Of a DNA stretch of 64,000 bases, positions 1 through 8,070 are shown piece after piece. Under the pieces are notes generated by a model. It saw only the letters and a list, made by a program, of their open reading frames with translations. It was not told where the DNA came from and did no database searches. The stretch is from Virgibacillus_N oceani_A (GTDB lineage Bacteria > Bacillota > Bacilli > Bacillales > Amphibacillaceae). The stretch lies in assembly GCA_041521345.1 (NCBI GenBank), contig JBGOHB010000017.1. One strand, given 5' to 3'. A program made the translations under genes and the position numbers. Every line of letters starts with the position of its first letter. Positions within the stretch are counted from its first letter, which is position 1.

Positions 1-41
1 TACCGCGCTTCCCATTCTATTCTTTTGTCTTTTAGAGTCAT
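1..41 (-). CDS. IS66-type TnpA-like protein, 5' end only (partial)
   Basis: Only the first 13 codons are in the window (MTLKDKRIEWEAR). They follow a perfect AGGAGG seven bases upstream of the ATG at 41. The basic start followed by an E-W-x-A-R pattern is typical of the small accessory protein (TnpA) that opens IS66-family elements. The upstream IR-like sequence supports this. The gene runs off the left edge, so the assignment rests on a short N-terminus plus context. Confidence 0.5.
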   Translation of the reverse strand, partial: MTLKDKRIEWEAR

Positions 42-124
42 CGCATAACCTCCTGAATTCATTTCTAAGAAGATTATCGCATGGATGACTTTCTGATTCT
101 ATGTGTGTTTTATTTGACGCTTAC
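1..124. mobile_element. end of an IS66-family-like insertion sequence
   Basis: Read on the minus strand, the sequence starting at 124 is GTAAGCGTC, which matches the terminal GTAAGCG of IS66-family inverted repeats. About 80 bp inside begins the TnpA-like reading frame. IS66 elements make 8-bp target duplications; the flanking 8 bp here would be 125-132, but the other end is outside the window so it cannot be checked. Confidence 0.5.
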
Positions 125-219
125 TTTCATATTCAATTTTTTCACCCCAAAATCGTATCCTTTTCTTCCTATTTTCCGTTATAAGAAGTGAAAGGAGCGA
201 TTAAAAAGGAGTGTAAGTC

Positions 220-879
220 ATGAATCAAAAGTTTAATAAAGCGTGGGAAAGCTATGCTTCTTCAACATGGAAAGCTTGTTTGCGTTTTACCAATAATCAT
301 CATGATGCAGAGGATCTTATGCAAACAACCTGGCTAAAAGCTTACATGAGTTGGAAAAAGAAGCCTAAATCGCTGACGAAGGCATACTTTACTACCATTG
401 CCAAAAATACATGGATTGACGAGATTCGTAAAAGAAAACCGTCAACTGTTCCGTATGAGGACAACTGTCAGCAATTCTGGGATTCTACTGAGTTAATGAC
501 TTCTTTAAACTTCACACATGTGTTAAGTACACTTGTCACCAGGTTAACCATAAACCAACAAATACTATTTCTTTTATCAGATGTATGCAGATATAGCCTG
601 AAAGAAATAGCATTTTTGACAAATATGAGTGTAGGCGCTGTGAAGGCAACACTTTTTCGGGCAAGGCAAAAGATAATAAATGATGTTCGAGAAAATATGG
701 AAGGAGTTCACCCTGTAGATGAGGAAGAAGCGCTTCGCGTACAGCTATATAGCCAAGCTTTGCAAGAAGGAGACATACAGCTGCTTACCAGCCTTCTTAC
801 CGACAATGCGTGTATTCCTACCTTATACGTTCAACAGCAGCAAGCCTATTCAACGTTAGATTGCAAAATGGTGGCTTAA
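220..879 (+). CDS. sigma-70 family (ECF-like) RNA polymerase sigma factor
   Basis: The 219-residue protein has region 2 near residues 12-75 (helix with D-A-E-D-L-M-Q-T-T-W, then Y-F-T-T-I-A-K-N-T-W-I-D-E-I-R-K-R-K) and a region 4 helix-turn-helix near residues 108-155 (Y-S-L-K-E-I-A-F-L-T-N-M-S-V-G-A-V-K). About 60 residues follow region 4; they read like the start of a SnoaL-like extension seen in SigJ-type factors. No anti-sigma gene is adjacent. AAGGAG lies 9 bases before the ATG. It probably directs core polymerase to a small stress or envelope regulon; the signal is unknown. Confidence 0.8.
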   Translation: MNQKFNKAWESYASSTWKACLRFTNNHHDAEDLMQTTWLKAYMSWKKKPKSLTKAYFTTIAKNTWIDEIRKRKPSTVPYEDNCQQFWDSTELMTSLNFTHVLSTLVTRLTINQQILFLLSDVCRYSLKEIAFLTNMSVGAVKATLFRARQKIINDVRENMEGVHPVDEEEALRVQLYSQALQEGDIQLLTSLLTDNACIPTLYVQQQQAYSTLDCKMVA

Positions 880-937
880 TTTTTCTTTTGAATCTAAAGT
901 CATTATTGAAATTCAAATCTAAAGGGAGGTTTATTAG

Positions 938-1528
938 ATGAGTGTTCCTATCCCTTATGTTATGGAACAAACCAATCATGGCGAAAGAAGCTATGATATT
1001 TATTCACGACTATTAAAAGACCGTATAGTTTTTATTGGATCTGAAATAAATGACACAATTGCAAATAGTGTGACAGCACAGCTTTTATTCTTATCATCAC
1101 AGGATTCCGATAAAGATATTTCCATGTACATTAACAGCCCTGGAGGTTCTATTTCAGCTGGATTTGCGATTTTGGACACGATGAATCATATTAAGCCAGA
1201 TGTGCAAACAATCTGTACTGGTTTAGCGGCTTCATTTGGTGCTGTACTGCTACTAGCTGGAACAAAAGGAAAACGGGTGGCTCTTCCTCATGCTGAAATT
1301 ATGCTCCACCAACCGTTAGGCGGCATGAAAGGTCAAGCAACAGATATGGACATTTACGCCAAGAGAATTCTCAAGCAACGACAAGAATTAAATCAATTAA
1401 TAGCGGATCGTTGTGGGCAATCGTATGAAAAAGTGGCATCTGATACCGAACGTGATTTCTTTATGTCAGCAAGGGAAGCGAAGGATTACGGGATTATTGA
1501 CTCTATCTTAGTGGAGGGATCGGACTAA
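938..1528 (+). CDS. ClpP-family serine protease (secondary paralogue)
   Basis: This 196-residue protein is a full-length ClpP, the barrel-forming peptidase that works with Clp/Hsp100 ATPases. The triad is visible: Ser99 in GLAASFG, His124 in IMLHQP and Asp173 in DTERDFF. Usual ClpP length is 190-200 residues. It sits next to an ECF-like sigma gene and shares a stop-start overlap (TAATG) with the epimerase gene, unlike the housekeeping clpP locus. It is probably an accessory copy, though the sequence gives no sign of a specialised substrate. The RBS is AAAGGGAGG. Confidence 0.85.
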   Translation: MSVPIPYVMEQTNHGERSYDIYSRLLKDRIVFIGSEINDTIANSVTAQLLFLSSQDSDKDISMYINSPGGSISAGFAILDTMNHIKPDVQTICTGLAASFGAVLLLAGTKGKRVALPHAEIMLHQPLGGMKGQATDMDIYAKRILKQRQELNQLIADRCGQSYEKVASDTERDFFMSAREAKDYGIIDSILVEGSD

Positions 1529-2511
1529 TGAAAGTACTGTTGCTAGGTGGGACATTATTTTTAGGAAAACATATCGCAGAACAAGCTTTGAATAAGGGAA
1601 TGGATATTACATTATTTAATCGCGGAAAAACAAATCCAGAATTCCTAAAAGAGGTAAAAGATGTCAAACATATTGTTGGTGATCGCAGTACAGTTGATAT
1701 CGAAAAGCTTAAGGATAATTGGGATGTGGTGATAGATATTTCAGGTAGAGATCCAGATGATGTACAACGTTCTGTGGATCAATTAAAAGATCGTTGCAAT
1801 ACCTATGTGTTCATCTCAAGTATCAGTGCATATAAAGGACTGGATAAAGGTCCTGTGTTCGAATTAAATGCACTCAAAGAACTAGATAAAGGCGACTACG
1901 GAAGCAATAAAGCTACTTGTGAAGTCATAGTAAACAATGATTTTTATAATAACTCACTCATCATACGACCAGGTCTCATTGTTGGACCAGATGACCCAAC
2001 AGACCGCTTTACCTATTGGCCATGGAGAATGAATCAGGGAGGAAGGATTCTCGTTCCAAAAATAAGCAAAAGTAAAAAAGTTCAGTTTATTGATGTGCGT
2101 GATTTAGCCTCGTGGATTATTGAGATAGTTGACAAAGGTGTGAAGGGTACATTTAATGCGGTTGGACCGAAAGAGACTCTGGGATTCAGAGACTTTCTTC
2201 TATCTTGTAATAAACTAGTGTCACCTGAAAACACAGAGCTTTACTGGGTAGAGGAACCCATTTTACAAGAAAATCAGATCCAACCCTGGTTAGAACTGCC
2301 ATTTTGGCTCCCTGATTCCTTAAATATGAATGGGATGATGTGTGCGAACAGTGACAAAGCCATAGAAGCAGGATTAAGCTTTCGTCCAATGAAGGAAATT
2401 ATAATGGATACACTTGAATGGAGCTTACATGAACGGAATGGGAGATGGGAAGCGGGGTTGGGAAGAGAGAAGGAATTTCGGGTGCTGGAAGTAGTGGGAA
2501 ATGGTAAATAG
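1528..2511 (+). CDS. NAD-dependent epimerase/dehydratase (extended SDR)
   Basis: The 327-residue protein opens with the Rossmann motif LLGGTLFLGKHIA (residues 4-16) and carries the extended-SDR segments for NAD binding and sugar-nucleotide-like substrates. The usual Y-x3-K pair is replaced by Y-G-S-N-K (near residue 128). The family includes CSP41-like proteins and nucleotide-sugar epimerases; the substrate cannot be read from the sequence. Translation is coupled to clpP through a 1-base overlap, and a strong terminator follows. Confidence 0.75.
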   Translation: MKVLLLGGTLFLGKHIAEQALNKGMDITLFNRGKTNPEFLKEVKDVKHIVGDRSTVDIEKLKDNWDVVIDISGRDPDDVQRSVDQLKDRCNTYVFISSISAYKGLDKGPVFELNALKELDKGDYGSNKATCEVIVNNDFYNNSLIIRPGLIVGPDDPTDRFTYWPWRMNQGGRILVPKISKSKKVQFIDVRDLASWIIEIVDKGVKGTFNAVGPKETLGFRDFLLSCNKLVSPENTELYWVEEPILQENQIQPWLELPFWLPDSLNMNGMMCANSDKAIEAGLSFRPMKEIIMDTLEWSLHERNGRWEAGLGREKEFRVLEVVGNGK

Positions 2512-2563
2512 CGCTTTTTGAGACATTGATCAAACGCTCTTCGAATTAGATGCTATGCTACAT

Positions 2564-2604
2564 AAAGGAGATGATTCTTGTATCGACGGTATCATCTCCT
2601 TTTT
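2564..2604 (+). terminator. intrinsic terminator after the clpP-epimerase operon
   Basis: A perfect 12-bp stem (AAAGGAGATGAT with its complement ATCATCTCCTTT, loop about 15 nt) is followed by a T run. Confidence 0.85.
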
Positions 2605-2660
2605 AAGAGGTTATAGATCTAATGGAAAACCCTACTGCGGACAGATAATTGTACCGCGAG

Positions 2661-3567
2661 TCATTCACGCTTTTTAAATGTTATAAAAATTTTCGTCTTA
2701 ATAACTCGGCTCTGCTCAATTCCTTTACTACTATGTCTTGATTTAACAAAACTAATTCCTTTAGTTTTAATAGACTCTAATGAGTCACTTGTCCATGATC
2801 CACTTGCATTGACAAGGTTCAAAAGTACCTGATTATAGTTCGTAAGCTAATCTTGTTCCGAAGGTAATGATAAAATAAGTGTTGATAAGGAACGATCTTC
2901 ACGTTCTACCTCAATAATATTGAATCGTCTCCCATTCATCATATATACCTTAGAGCAATCACATAATTTCTTTTTGAAACACCGTCGCTAAGCTTTGTAA
3001 ATTTTCTCTCTCCTAGTCCTTCTGGCAACACATCAGTATACGCCCGAATCGCTTTCACTTCCGGGTATTATTCCAAAATTTTTAGCACATTAATAAAGTC
3101 TTTTAATTCTCCTTGCGCTTGAATTTCGTGCAACATTTGATGTTCCAATCCTCGTGCTAGCTGCTGACCACCACTTTCTGCTGTAGAACGAATGAATTTA
3201 TCGTCACCATAGTATCTTTTTGTATTTTCGTCCTCGTCCAAACGTTGTTTGGCAGACCCATTTTTGATCCGTTTGACCTTTGGAACTGAAGTATATTCAT
3301 GTCTTAATTGATTCATCTGCACCAAATCAAAGTCTTCTGTGGATCCATCTACTTGTTCATTAATGTAAAACCTTCTTCATCATCGTTTTTGTTCAGAGAA
3401 CGATATGTATATTTCTTTGCTTCTTTCAACTTCTCTTTATCTTGTATTTCTGGATGTGAAATCGAAATATTTTCATAAGGAATATGCTTATTTTTCACAT
3501 TAACAATTTGTAAAACAGTCCATATATGGCCCTTTTGTTGAACAAACATCAATATTGACTCTTCCAT
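2661..3567 (-). pseudogene. decayed TnsE-like transposition gene
   Basis: Several short frames on the minus strand line up into one ancestral protein broken by at least three frameshifts or stops (near 3340, 3068 and 2930). The C-terminal part reads RRFNIIEVEREDRSLSTLIL, then a short gap and NLVNASGSWTSDSLES. This resembles the C-terminal domain of TnsE, the Tn7 protein that targets conjugating DNA. A segment near 3000 (LPEGLGERKFTKLSDG) also fits TnsE. It reads leftward, away from the tandem-site end at 4181-4221, as tnsE does from the Tn7 right end. An unrelated toxin-like gene is the alternative. Confidence 0.45.
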
Positions 3568-3691
3568 TAACCTGTCCCTTTAACACAATAGAAGCTGCCA
3601 TACCAACAAATCTTCCTTTTATTAAAGCACCCATTAACACAATAAGATTTAGTAAATATTTAATATTAATTAGGTGTTTTAAGCATCTTAT

Positions 3692-3880
3692 TTAATGAGT
3701 CTTTCTTTCGAAAATAAGTTCATAATACGTAGGAGCCCCGTATGATCCCACTCCTGGAGCAAAAATTTGAACAAACCTCCATCCCTCTTTTGCATAATCC
3801 TTTATAACCTCTTGGTAATCTTCTTTTGCTTCTTTTCCCCATACCTTCAATTCGATACGTTCAAATTTATACTCGTACAA
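3692..3880 (-). CDS. DUF4177 domain protein
   Basis: This is a small protein of 62 residues. It shows the DUF4177 pattern: YEYKFERIEL at the start, then DYAKEGWRFVQIFAPG and YYELIFERK. The family has no established function. I chose the TTG at 3880 because GGAG lies 9 bases upstream and family members begin M-Y-E-Y-K; a longer frame starts at TTG 3895. It lies between the TnsE-like relic and a transposon-end array, so it is likely cargo. Confidence 0.7.
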   Translation of the reverse strand: MYEYKFERIELKVWGKEAKEDYQEVIKDYAKEGWRFVQIFAPGVGSYGAPTYYELIFERKTH

Positions 3881-4180
3881 ATTTCTCAACTCCAATTTTA
3901 AAAATCAATATATTCTCTCCTGTTTGCTTTTCTATTACCTCAATGTACTTCTCAAAAAACTTCTTAAAGAACTTTAATAATACTACGTTATCGTCTAGCA
4001 AAAAGTTTCCATTCTTGTTCAACTTTTCTGCCTCTTTAGTTTAAGTGCATTTCTTCACAAATTTCTATATAAGCTTTATTTTGTTTTACTAGTCCAGTTT
4101 ACACTGAATTGCTTAATTAAGTAAGTCCTTTTAAAACAACATACCCCTTAGATAAAGAAATCCTAAGGGGTAAAACAGCG

Positions 4181-4221
4181 CAACTTTTTTATAAACGGTA
4201 CGACTTTATTTTAAACTTACA
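4181..4221 (-). mobile_element. Tn7-like right end (two tandem 20-bp sites, terminus at 4221)
   Basis: Units 4181-4200 and 4201-4220 repeat with a 20-bp period. On the minus strand the outer unit reads TGTAAGTTTAAAATAAAGTC: TGT, 8 bp, then AATAAAGT. Canonical Tn7 ends have the same spacing (TGT, 8 bp, AATAAAGT). The terminus is ACA at 4219-4221 and the element lies to the left, on the side of the TnsE-like relic. No 5-bp target duplication could be matched. Confidence 0.55.
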
Positions 4222-4341
4222 GTAGATTGGTGTAACACCAAGCTACTACTGTTACCATAACTTTTGCTTAATAGCCACAATATTTGTCCAGTTACTTAAA
4301 CTTTTAACAAGTTACTGTTATTTTTGTAACCCAACAGTTAT
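4222..4341. other. 120-bp gap between two back-to-back transposon ends
   Basis: No gene is seen. The stretch contains a small hairpin (TTGGTGTAACACCAA) and several GTTACTGTT/AACAGTTAT-like words. It separates the end at 4221 from the end at 4342. Confidence 0.5.
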
Positions 4342-4487
4342 TGTAGCTTTAGAATAAAGTTTGATCATAATAGGACTATAAAGCCTGATTCAATAAAAAG
4401 ATCGAAGACTGCTTTTGAAAAAAGATTGAGCAAATCAGGCTCTGAAAATGATTCTTGCCGGAAGATTTTTATAAAAAAGTTTGAGCA
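4342..4487 (+). repeat. Tn7-like left end: three spaced 20-bp sites
   Basis: The terminus TGT is at 4342-4344. Sites are at 4348-4367 (TTTAGAATAAAGTTTGATCA), 4413-4432 (TTTTGAAAAAAGATTGAGCA) and 4468-4487 (TTTATAAAAAAGTTTGAGCA). Spacing is 65 and 55 bp. The array at 9014-9154 has the same order and nearly identical spacing with unrelated spacer sequence. Confidence 0.6.
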
Positions 4488-4657
4488 TTTTCTGCTATGT
4501 TATTTCATTATAGTCTCCGTTTCTGGAAGATCGTTACAATGAGCTTGAGTAAATCACCATTGAGACCTCAAACTACATTCTTCCACAAACGCCTCCATTT
4601 CTAATAATACTTTTCTAAAGATAATTCATTGAAAAGCCATTTTCATATCATTCAGCT

Positions 4658-5449
4658 TTAGCGATTGGTTTCCGATCTTGCAAACATGATTGATCCTACG
4701 ATTGAAAATATCAAAAATAAACTTGCCATTACAGATAAATTCAGTAGCGGATGATGCACAACAATAGCATCGTATTCTGGTTCTCCCCAATAAAAAACAG
4801 CTCTGGCGAAATCAATACAATATGTCATCGGCATGATTTTCGCTAAAAAGCCAAGAATCCCCTCAGAATAAGTGATTGGGATAATAGCTCCTGAAAGAAG
4901 CAGCTGGGGCATAACAAGTAACATGGAACCAGCATCTGCTGTTTTGGCATCCCGCACAAATCCAATGAAAAAAATACCTAATGAAGCTCCAACCATGCCT
5001 ATAATCGGTGTTATCAGTAAAAGCCACACCATATTCATACCACCGAGAGGGACTTTCATAACGATCGCTACGATAAGGATCCCTGCCAAACCAATTATGC
5101 TCATCACACCAGACCCCACCATTTTACCTAATATGATGGAATAACGAGAAATAGGTGAAACATACAGCTCTTGCGTCATGTTCTTATCACGCTCTTCAAT
5201 TAATGAACTCATACCGCTAATCGTCTCCATAAACAAACTGTTGACCATCATACCAATCATGATAAATTGTAAATAATGAAATCCGACGCCTCCTCCTAAA
5301 TTTTGAGACAAGCTCCCTCCCAATATCCCGAGAAAAAGGATTGGGAAAACGAGGCTCACAACGAATGGGACAGGGCTACGAAACGATCTAGAAAACTCCC
5401 TGAAAGCAATCGCTGTGATAGCATTAAGTTCTTTAGCGGCTACTGACAT
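4658..5449 (-). CDS. ABC-2 type transporter permease
   Basis: The 263-residue membrane protein has six predicted membrane segments and the ABC-2 signature region near residues 95-200. The segment SLIEERDKNMTQELYVSPISR is followed by long hydrophobic helices. It pairs with the ATPase upstream, overlapping it by 17 bases. Permeases of the DrrB/YhfE type export drugs or lipids from the cytoplasm or inner leaflet. Substrate is unknown; the TipA-type regulator upstream suggests antibiotics or thiopeptide-like compounds. Confidence 0.85.
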   Translation of the reverse strand: MSVAAKELNAITAIAFREFSRSFRSPVPFVVSLVFPILFLGILGGSLSQNLGGGVGFHYLQFIMIGMMVNSLFMETISGMSSLIEERDKNMTQELYVSPISRYSIILGKMVGSGVMSIIGLAGILIVAIVMKVPLGGMNMVWLLLITPIIGMVGASLGIFFIGFVRDAKTADAGSMLLVMPQLLLSGAIIPITYSEGILGFLAKIMPMTYCIDFARAVFYWGEPEYDAIVVHHPLLNLSVMASLFLIFSIVGSIMFARSETNR

Positions 5450-6401
5450 TGAAATCCTCCTTGTCCTTATGTTTCATCAGGTCCATATATGCTTCTTCCA
5501 ACGTCGGTTGCATCACATTCAGCTTTTTTAGTGGGGTGTCTATTTTATATATTATATCCTGAGCAGTCGGTGCTTGATAGAAGACTTTAAAGCCATCTGC
5601 TGTCTCCAAAAAATCAACACCCAGAGCCAATAATTCAGACTTTAATTCATCTCGGTTACCCGCATCTATATTCATGCTTTTTTTAACCATAAGGCTACTT
5701 TTTATCTCATCTGGCGTACCAGACATCGCGATTTTCCCTCGATGAATCATACACACCTTATCTGCTGACTCAGCCTCAGCTAAATAATGAGTCGTTAAAA
5801 ATATGGTTACATTCTTTTCTTTACGAACTTTTTGTATATGTTCCCAAAAGGAATGGCGACTGGCAGCGTCCAGCCCTTGTGTCGGTTCGTCCAAAAACAA
5901 TATGTTGGGCTGATGCATCAGACTACGAATAATCTCAACTTTGCGCTTCATCCCACCGGAAAAAGTTTTCAGTTTCTTAAAAAGGGAGTCATCCATATCC
6001 ATCATCTCAGCTAATTCTTGAAGATGTAGTTTATATTCGTTAGACATGAGTCGATAAAATGGACGATACCCATAAATGCCGTATAAACTTACATGGAGCC
6101 GAATGTTTTCTTCTAAAGTCAATTCTGGATCAACGCTCGGGTTTTGAAACAAAATGCCAATGTTACGTCGAACCTGTTTTGCTTCCTTATCTACATCAAA
6201 ACCTGCTATTGTTACTTCCCCATTGGTTTTAGACAAGATTGTCGTCAGAATAGAAATAGTCGTTGTTTTCCCAGCACCATTTGGACCGAGAAAGGAGAAA
6301 AATTCTCCCTCATTTACCTCAAAACTGATATGGTCTACCGCATTCTCCGTAGATCCATAATACTTTTTCACTAATCTATCTACTTTTATTACAACTCCCA
6401 T
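5433..6401 (-). CDS. ABC transporter ATP-binding protein (DrrA-type exporter)
   Basis: The 322-residue ATPase shows Walker A (GPNGAGKTT, about residue 39), a Q-loop (ILFQNPSVDPELT), the signature FSGGMKRK (about 148), Walker B (NILFLDEPTQGLD) and the H-loop (LTTHYLAEAE). The C-terminal extension with a T-L-E-E-A-Y-M-D-L motif is typical of daunorubicin-resistance ATPases. It is the second gene of a three-gene operon starting with a MerR regulator and powers the downstream permease. Confidence 0.9.
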   Translation of the reverse strand: MGVVIKVDRLVKKYYGSTENAVDHISFEVNEGEFFSFLGPNGAGKTTTISILTTILSKTNGEVTIAGFDVDKEAKQVRRNIGILFQNPSVDPELTLEENIRLHVSLYGIYGYRPFYRLMSNEYKLHLQELAEMMDMDDSLFKKLKTFSGGMKRKVEIIRSLMHQPNILFLDEPTQGLDAASRHSFWEHIQKVRKEKNVTIFLTTHYLAEAESADKVCMIHRGKIAMSGTPDEIKSSLMVKKSMNIDAGNRDELKSELLALGVDFLETADGFKVFYQAPTAQDIIYKIDTPLKKLNVMQPTLEEAYMDLMKHKDKEDFNVSSR

Positions 6402-6423
6402 TCTATTTCCTCCAATCCCAAGC

Positions 6424-7158
6424 CTATTGTGCGTAATTTACAGAAGCGGCATATAAATAATAACTTAATCCAATTTGTTGCTCTTCCAGCATATTTTTGT
6501 GAAATTCATCGTTAATAAAAAACCAAGTGGATTCAACAAAACCTTTCGGATCTAACTCCATGACATGATCATTGATATAGCGGATATGATCAGAGATCAG
6601 TTGCTTCACTCTTTCATCATCAACAGCCCATCCTTGTTTTAACGCAAAAGCCATTTTATCCATAAACGCTTGTGACTCCCTTGCTGACTCATCTAATTCC
6701 TCACTGTTTACATCATCTGTAAGAATTTCATATTGATAGTTTTCTTTCAAATACTCATTTTGCTCTTTTAATTGATCCTGCCATTGTTCTTTGTTTAGTC
6801 CTTGGAACATACTTTGCTCATCCATTACTTCTCCACGTTCTTCAAAATGAATGGTTTCATTGATCGTAGTTAATATAAGACTGATTCGCTCTTCTTTCTT
6901 TTCCAGCAGTTCTTTCTGTTCAATTAAAACATGGTAACGATTCTTTCTTTCATACAATATTTTTTGAATAGCTTTCAATGAAAAATCTAATTCCCTATAA
7001 AACAAAATATGTTGTAATTTTTCTAATTCATTTTTCCCATACAACCGATATCCAGATTCAGTAATTTTGCTAGGCTCTAACAAACCAATCTTGTGATAAT
7101 GATAGAGCGTTTTGACCGTTATTCCTGTCAAATCAGCCACTTGTTTCACTGTAAGCAT
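6424..7158 (-). CDS. MerR family regulator with TipAS ligand-binding domain
   Basis: The N-terminal residues 1-70 are a MerR winged helix (MLTVKQVADLTGITVKTLYHY). A coiled coil follows (about 75-110). The C-terminal half matches the TipAS antibiotic-recognition fold, with E-Q-S-M-F-Q-G-L near residue 125 and Y-L-Y-A-A at the end. TipA-type proteins bind cyclic thiopeptides and activate MDR genes. I chose the ATG at 7158, which has GGGAGGTGAG just upstream, over an in-frame TTG at 7176. It probably controls itself and the ABC exporter. Confidence 0.88.
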   Translation of the reverse strand: MLTVKQVADLTGITVKTLYHYHKIGLLEPSKITESGYRLYGKNELEKLQHILFYRELDFSLKAIQKILYERKNRYHVLIEQKELLEKKEERISLILTTINETIHFEERGEVMDEQSMFQGLNKEQWQDQLKEQNEYLKENYQYEILTDDVNSEELDESARESQAFMDKMAFALKQGWAVDDERVKQLISDHIRYINDHVMELDPKGFVESTWFFINDEFHKNMLEEQQIGLSYYLYAASVNYAQ

Positions 7159-7183
7159 GTTGAACTCACCTCCCAATATATAA

Positions 7184-7214
7184 ACAATAGACCCTTACCT
7201 AAGGTAAGAGTCAA
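7184..7214 (-). promoter_or_regulatory. MerR-type promoter with 19-bp spacer and dyad operator
   Basis: On the minus strand, TTGACT (7209-7214) and TATTGT (7184-7189) are separated by 19 bp. The spacer holds the dyad CTTACC-TAA-GGTAAG (7194-7208). Overlong spacers with a central dyad are the hallmark of MerR-activated promoters. Confidence 0.88.
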
Positions 7215-7470
7215 CAATTATTTTGATATTAATTCAATGACTGTTTATTATAATTAAGCAATTCAATACTAAAGCAATAAAAATGAATTAGGTTCCAATT
7301 ACCTAAAGCTAACCCTTCTGTTTAATTTATCGTGTTATTTATTCAATAAGTCTTGTTCAACAATCGCTCCTTTAACGGAAGAAAACCATTTAGCCTTTAT
7401 ATTTAGAAATAAAGAGGCAACGATCTCCCAGGTTCGATTACGGAAAAATCCTGCATATTAACACAATTGT
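7215..7470. other. AT-rich gap with no recognised gene
   Basis: This lies inside the candidate transposon, between the MerR promoter and the tandem-site end. I see no credible reading frame with an RBS and no conserved RNA. Confidence 0.5.
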
Positions 7471-7534
7471 ATCAAACTTTTTTATAAATCATCGATCTTT
7501 ATTTCAAATTATCAATCTTTATTATAAATCCACA
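7471..7534 (-). repeat. Tn7-like right end: three tandem 20-bp sites
   Basis: Units are 7471-7490, 7491-7510 and 7511-7530, with an exact 20-bp period. Each reads on the minus strand as a variant of TTTATAATAAAGATTGAT. The terminus ACA is at 7532-7534; from it inward one reads TGT, 8 bp, AATAAAG. Confidence 0.6.
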
Positions 7535-7595
7535 GAAGGATTTTCCTTTTTTTGTTGAAGTATACATATAAGAAAATATTAGGGAGTGTTTAATC

Positions 7596-8018
7596 ATGAA
7601 GTATTTACGTATTTCCTAATTACTATCTTTGAGTTTTTTAATTTTCTTACTAGTCGACCCTTTAGAGTCAGATGCTGCAAGTAGATCAGATTGTTCAGAC
7701 TCTTATGTAAGGTGTCAATCTGTAACAATCCATCAAGGAGATATCTCACACAGTTCTAATAGTATATATGTTCCAAGTGGCGGTAGAATCATGCTAGATG
7801 TTATGACATACGATGATAGTTTATTTCAAGTAGGTGCATACCTGTACGACGATAATTTAAATCTTATTGATTCTATTGGCGCAGCAGGTAGAGGAGGGAG
7901 TGATTTTAAAACAGTTAATGCTCCTAGCAGTGGATACTATCATGTAGTTTTAAGAAGTGGAGATTCATCACAAGGTAGATCTCATGCTAGAGCATATTTG
8001 TCATATGCATATAGATAA
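7596..8018 (+). pseudogene. small secreted protein with an in-frame TAA in its signal peptide
   Basis: A strong RBS (AGGGAGTG) precedes ATG at 7596 and the frame reads MKYLRIS, then TAA, then LLSLSFLIFLLVDPLESDAA in the same frame. It continues 113 residues to a clean stop. The downstream part has two cysteines (near SDCSDSYVRC), a beta-rich body and a G-Y-Y-H-V-V-L-R-S-G-D motif, as in secreted bacterial beta-sandwich proteins. Either the gene is dead by one nonsense change, or translation starts at the TTG at 7629, which keeps a short signal peptide. The family is not recognised. Confidence 0.6.
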
Positions 8019-8022
8019 AAAA

Positions 8023-8070
8023 AGGCATTACTAGCTCATTTAATTTGCTAGTAATGCCCTTTTTATTTTA
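8023..8070. terminator. bidirectional intrinsic terminator
   Basis: A 13-bp stem (AGGCATTACTAGC with GCTAGTAATGCCT) is flanked by A and T runs. It lies between two convergent genes. Confidence 0.85.

Larger units (their letters stand above)
4342..7534. mobile_element. candidate complete Tn7-like non-autonomous element carrying a drug-efflux operon
   Basis: A spaced three-site end at 4342-4487 and a tandem three-site end at 7471-7534 face each other and bracket exactly three genes (permease, ATPase, MerR regulator). Both termini have TGT, 8 bp, then AATAAAG. Spaced sites on the left and tandem sites on the right are the Tn7 pattern. No transposase lies inside, so mobility would need TnsAB in trans. 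The flanking 5-mers (GTTAT left, GAAGG right) do not match, so the element may have been rearranged or its true partner end may differ. Confidence 0.5.

Noticed and set aside
2661..3567. LXG/polymorphic toxin remnant
   Set aside because: First considered because of the charged, decayed frames, but the C-terminal IIEVERE...SLSTLIL and the KLSDG region fit TnsE better. It stays uncertain.
4382..4441. Functional RNA hairpin in the left ends
   Set aside because: The inverted repeats at 4382-4441 and 9071-9111 differ in loop size and position relative to the middle site; two examples are not enough to claim a conserved RNA.
4342..7534. Confirmed target-site duplication for the efflux element
   Set aside because: The 5 bp on each side differ (GTTAT and GAAGG), so insertion cannot be proven from this sequence.
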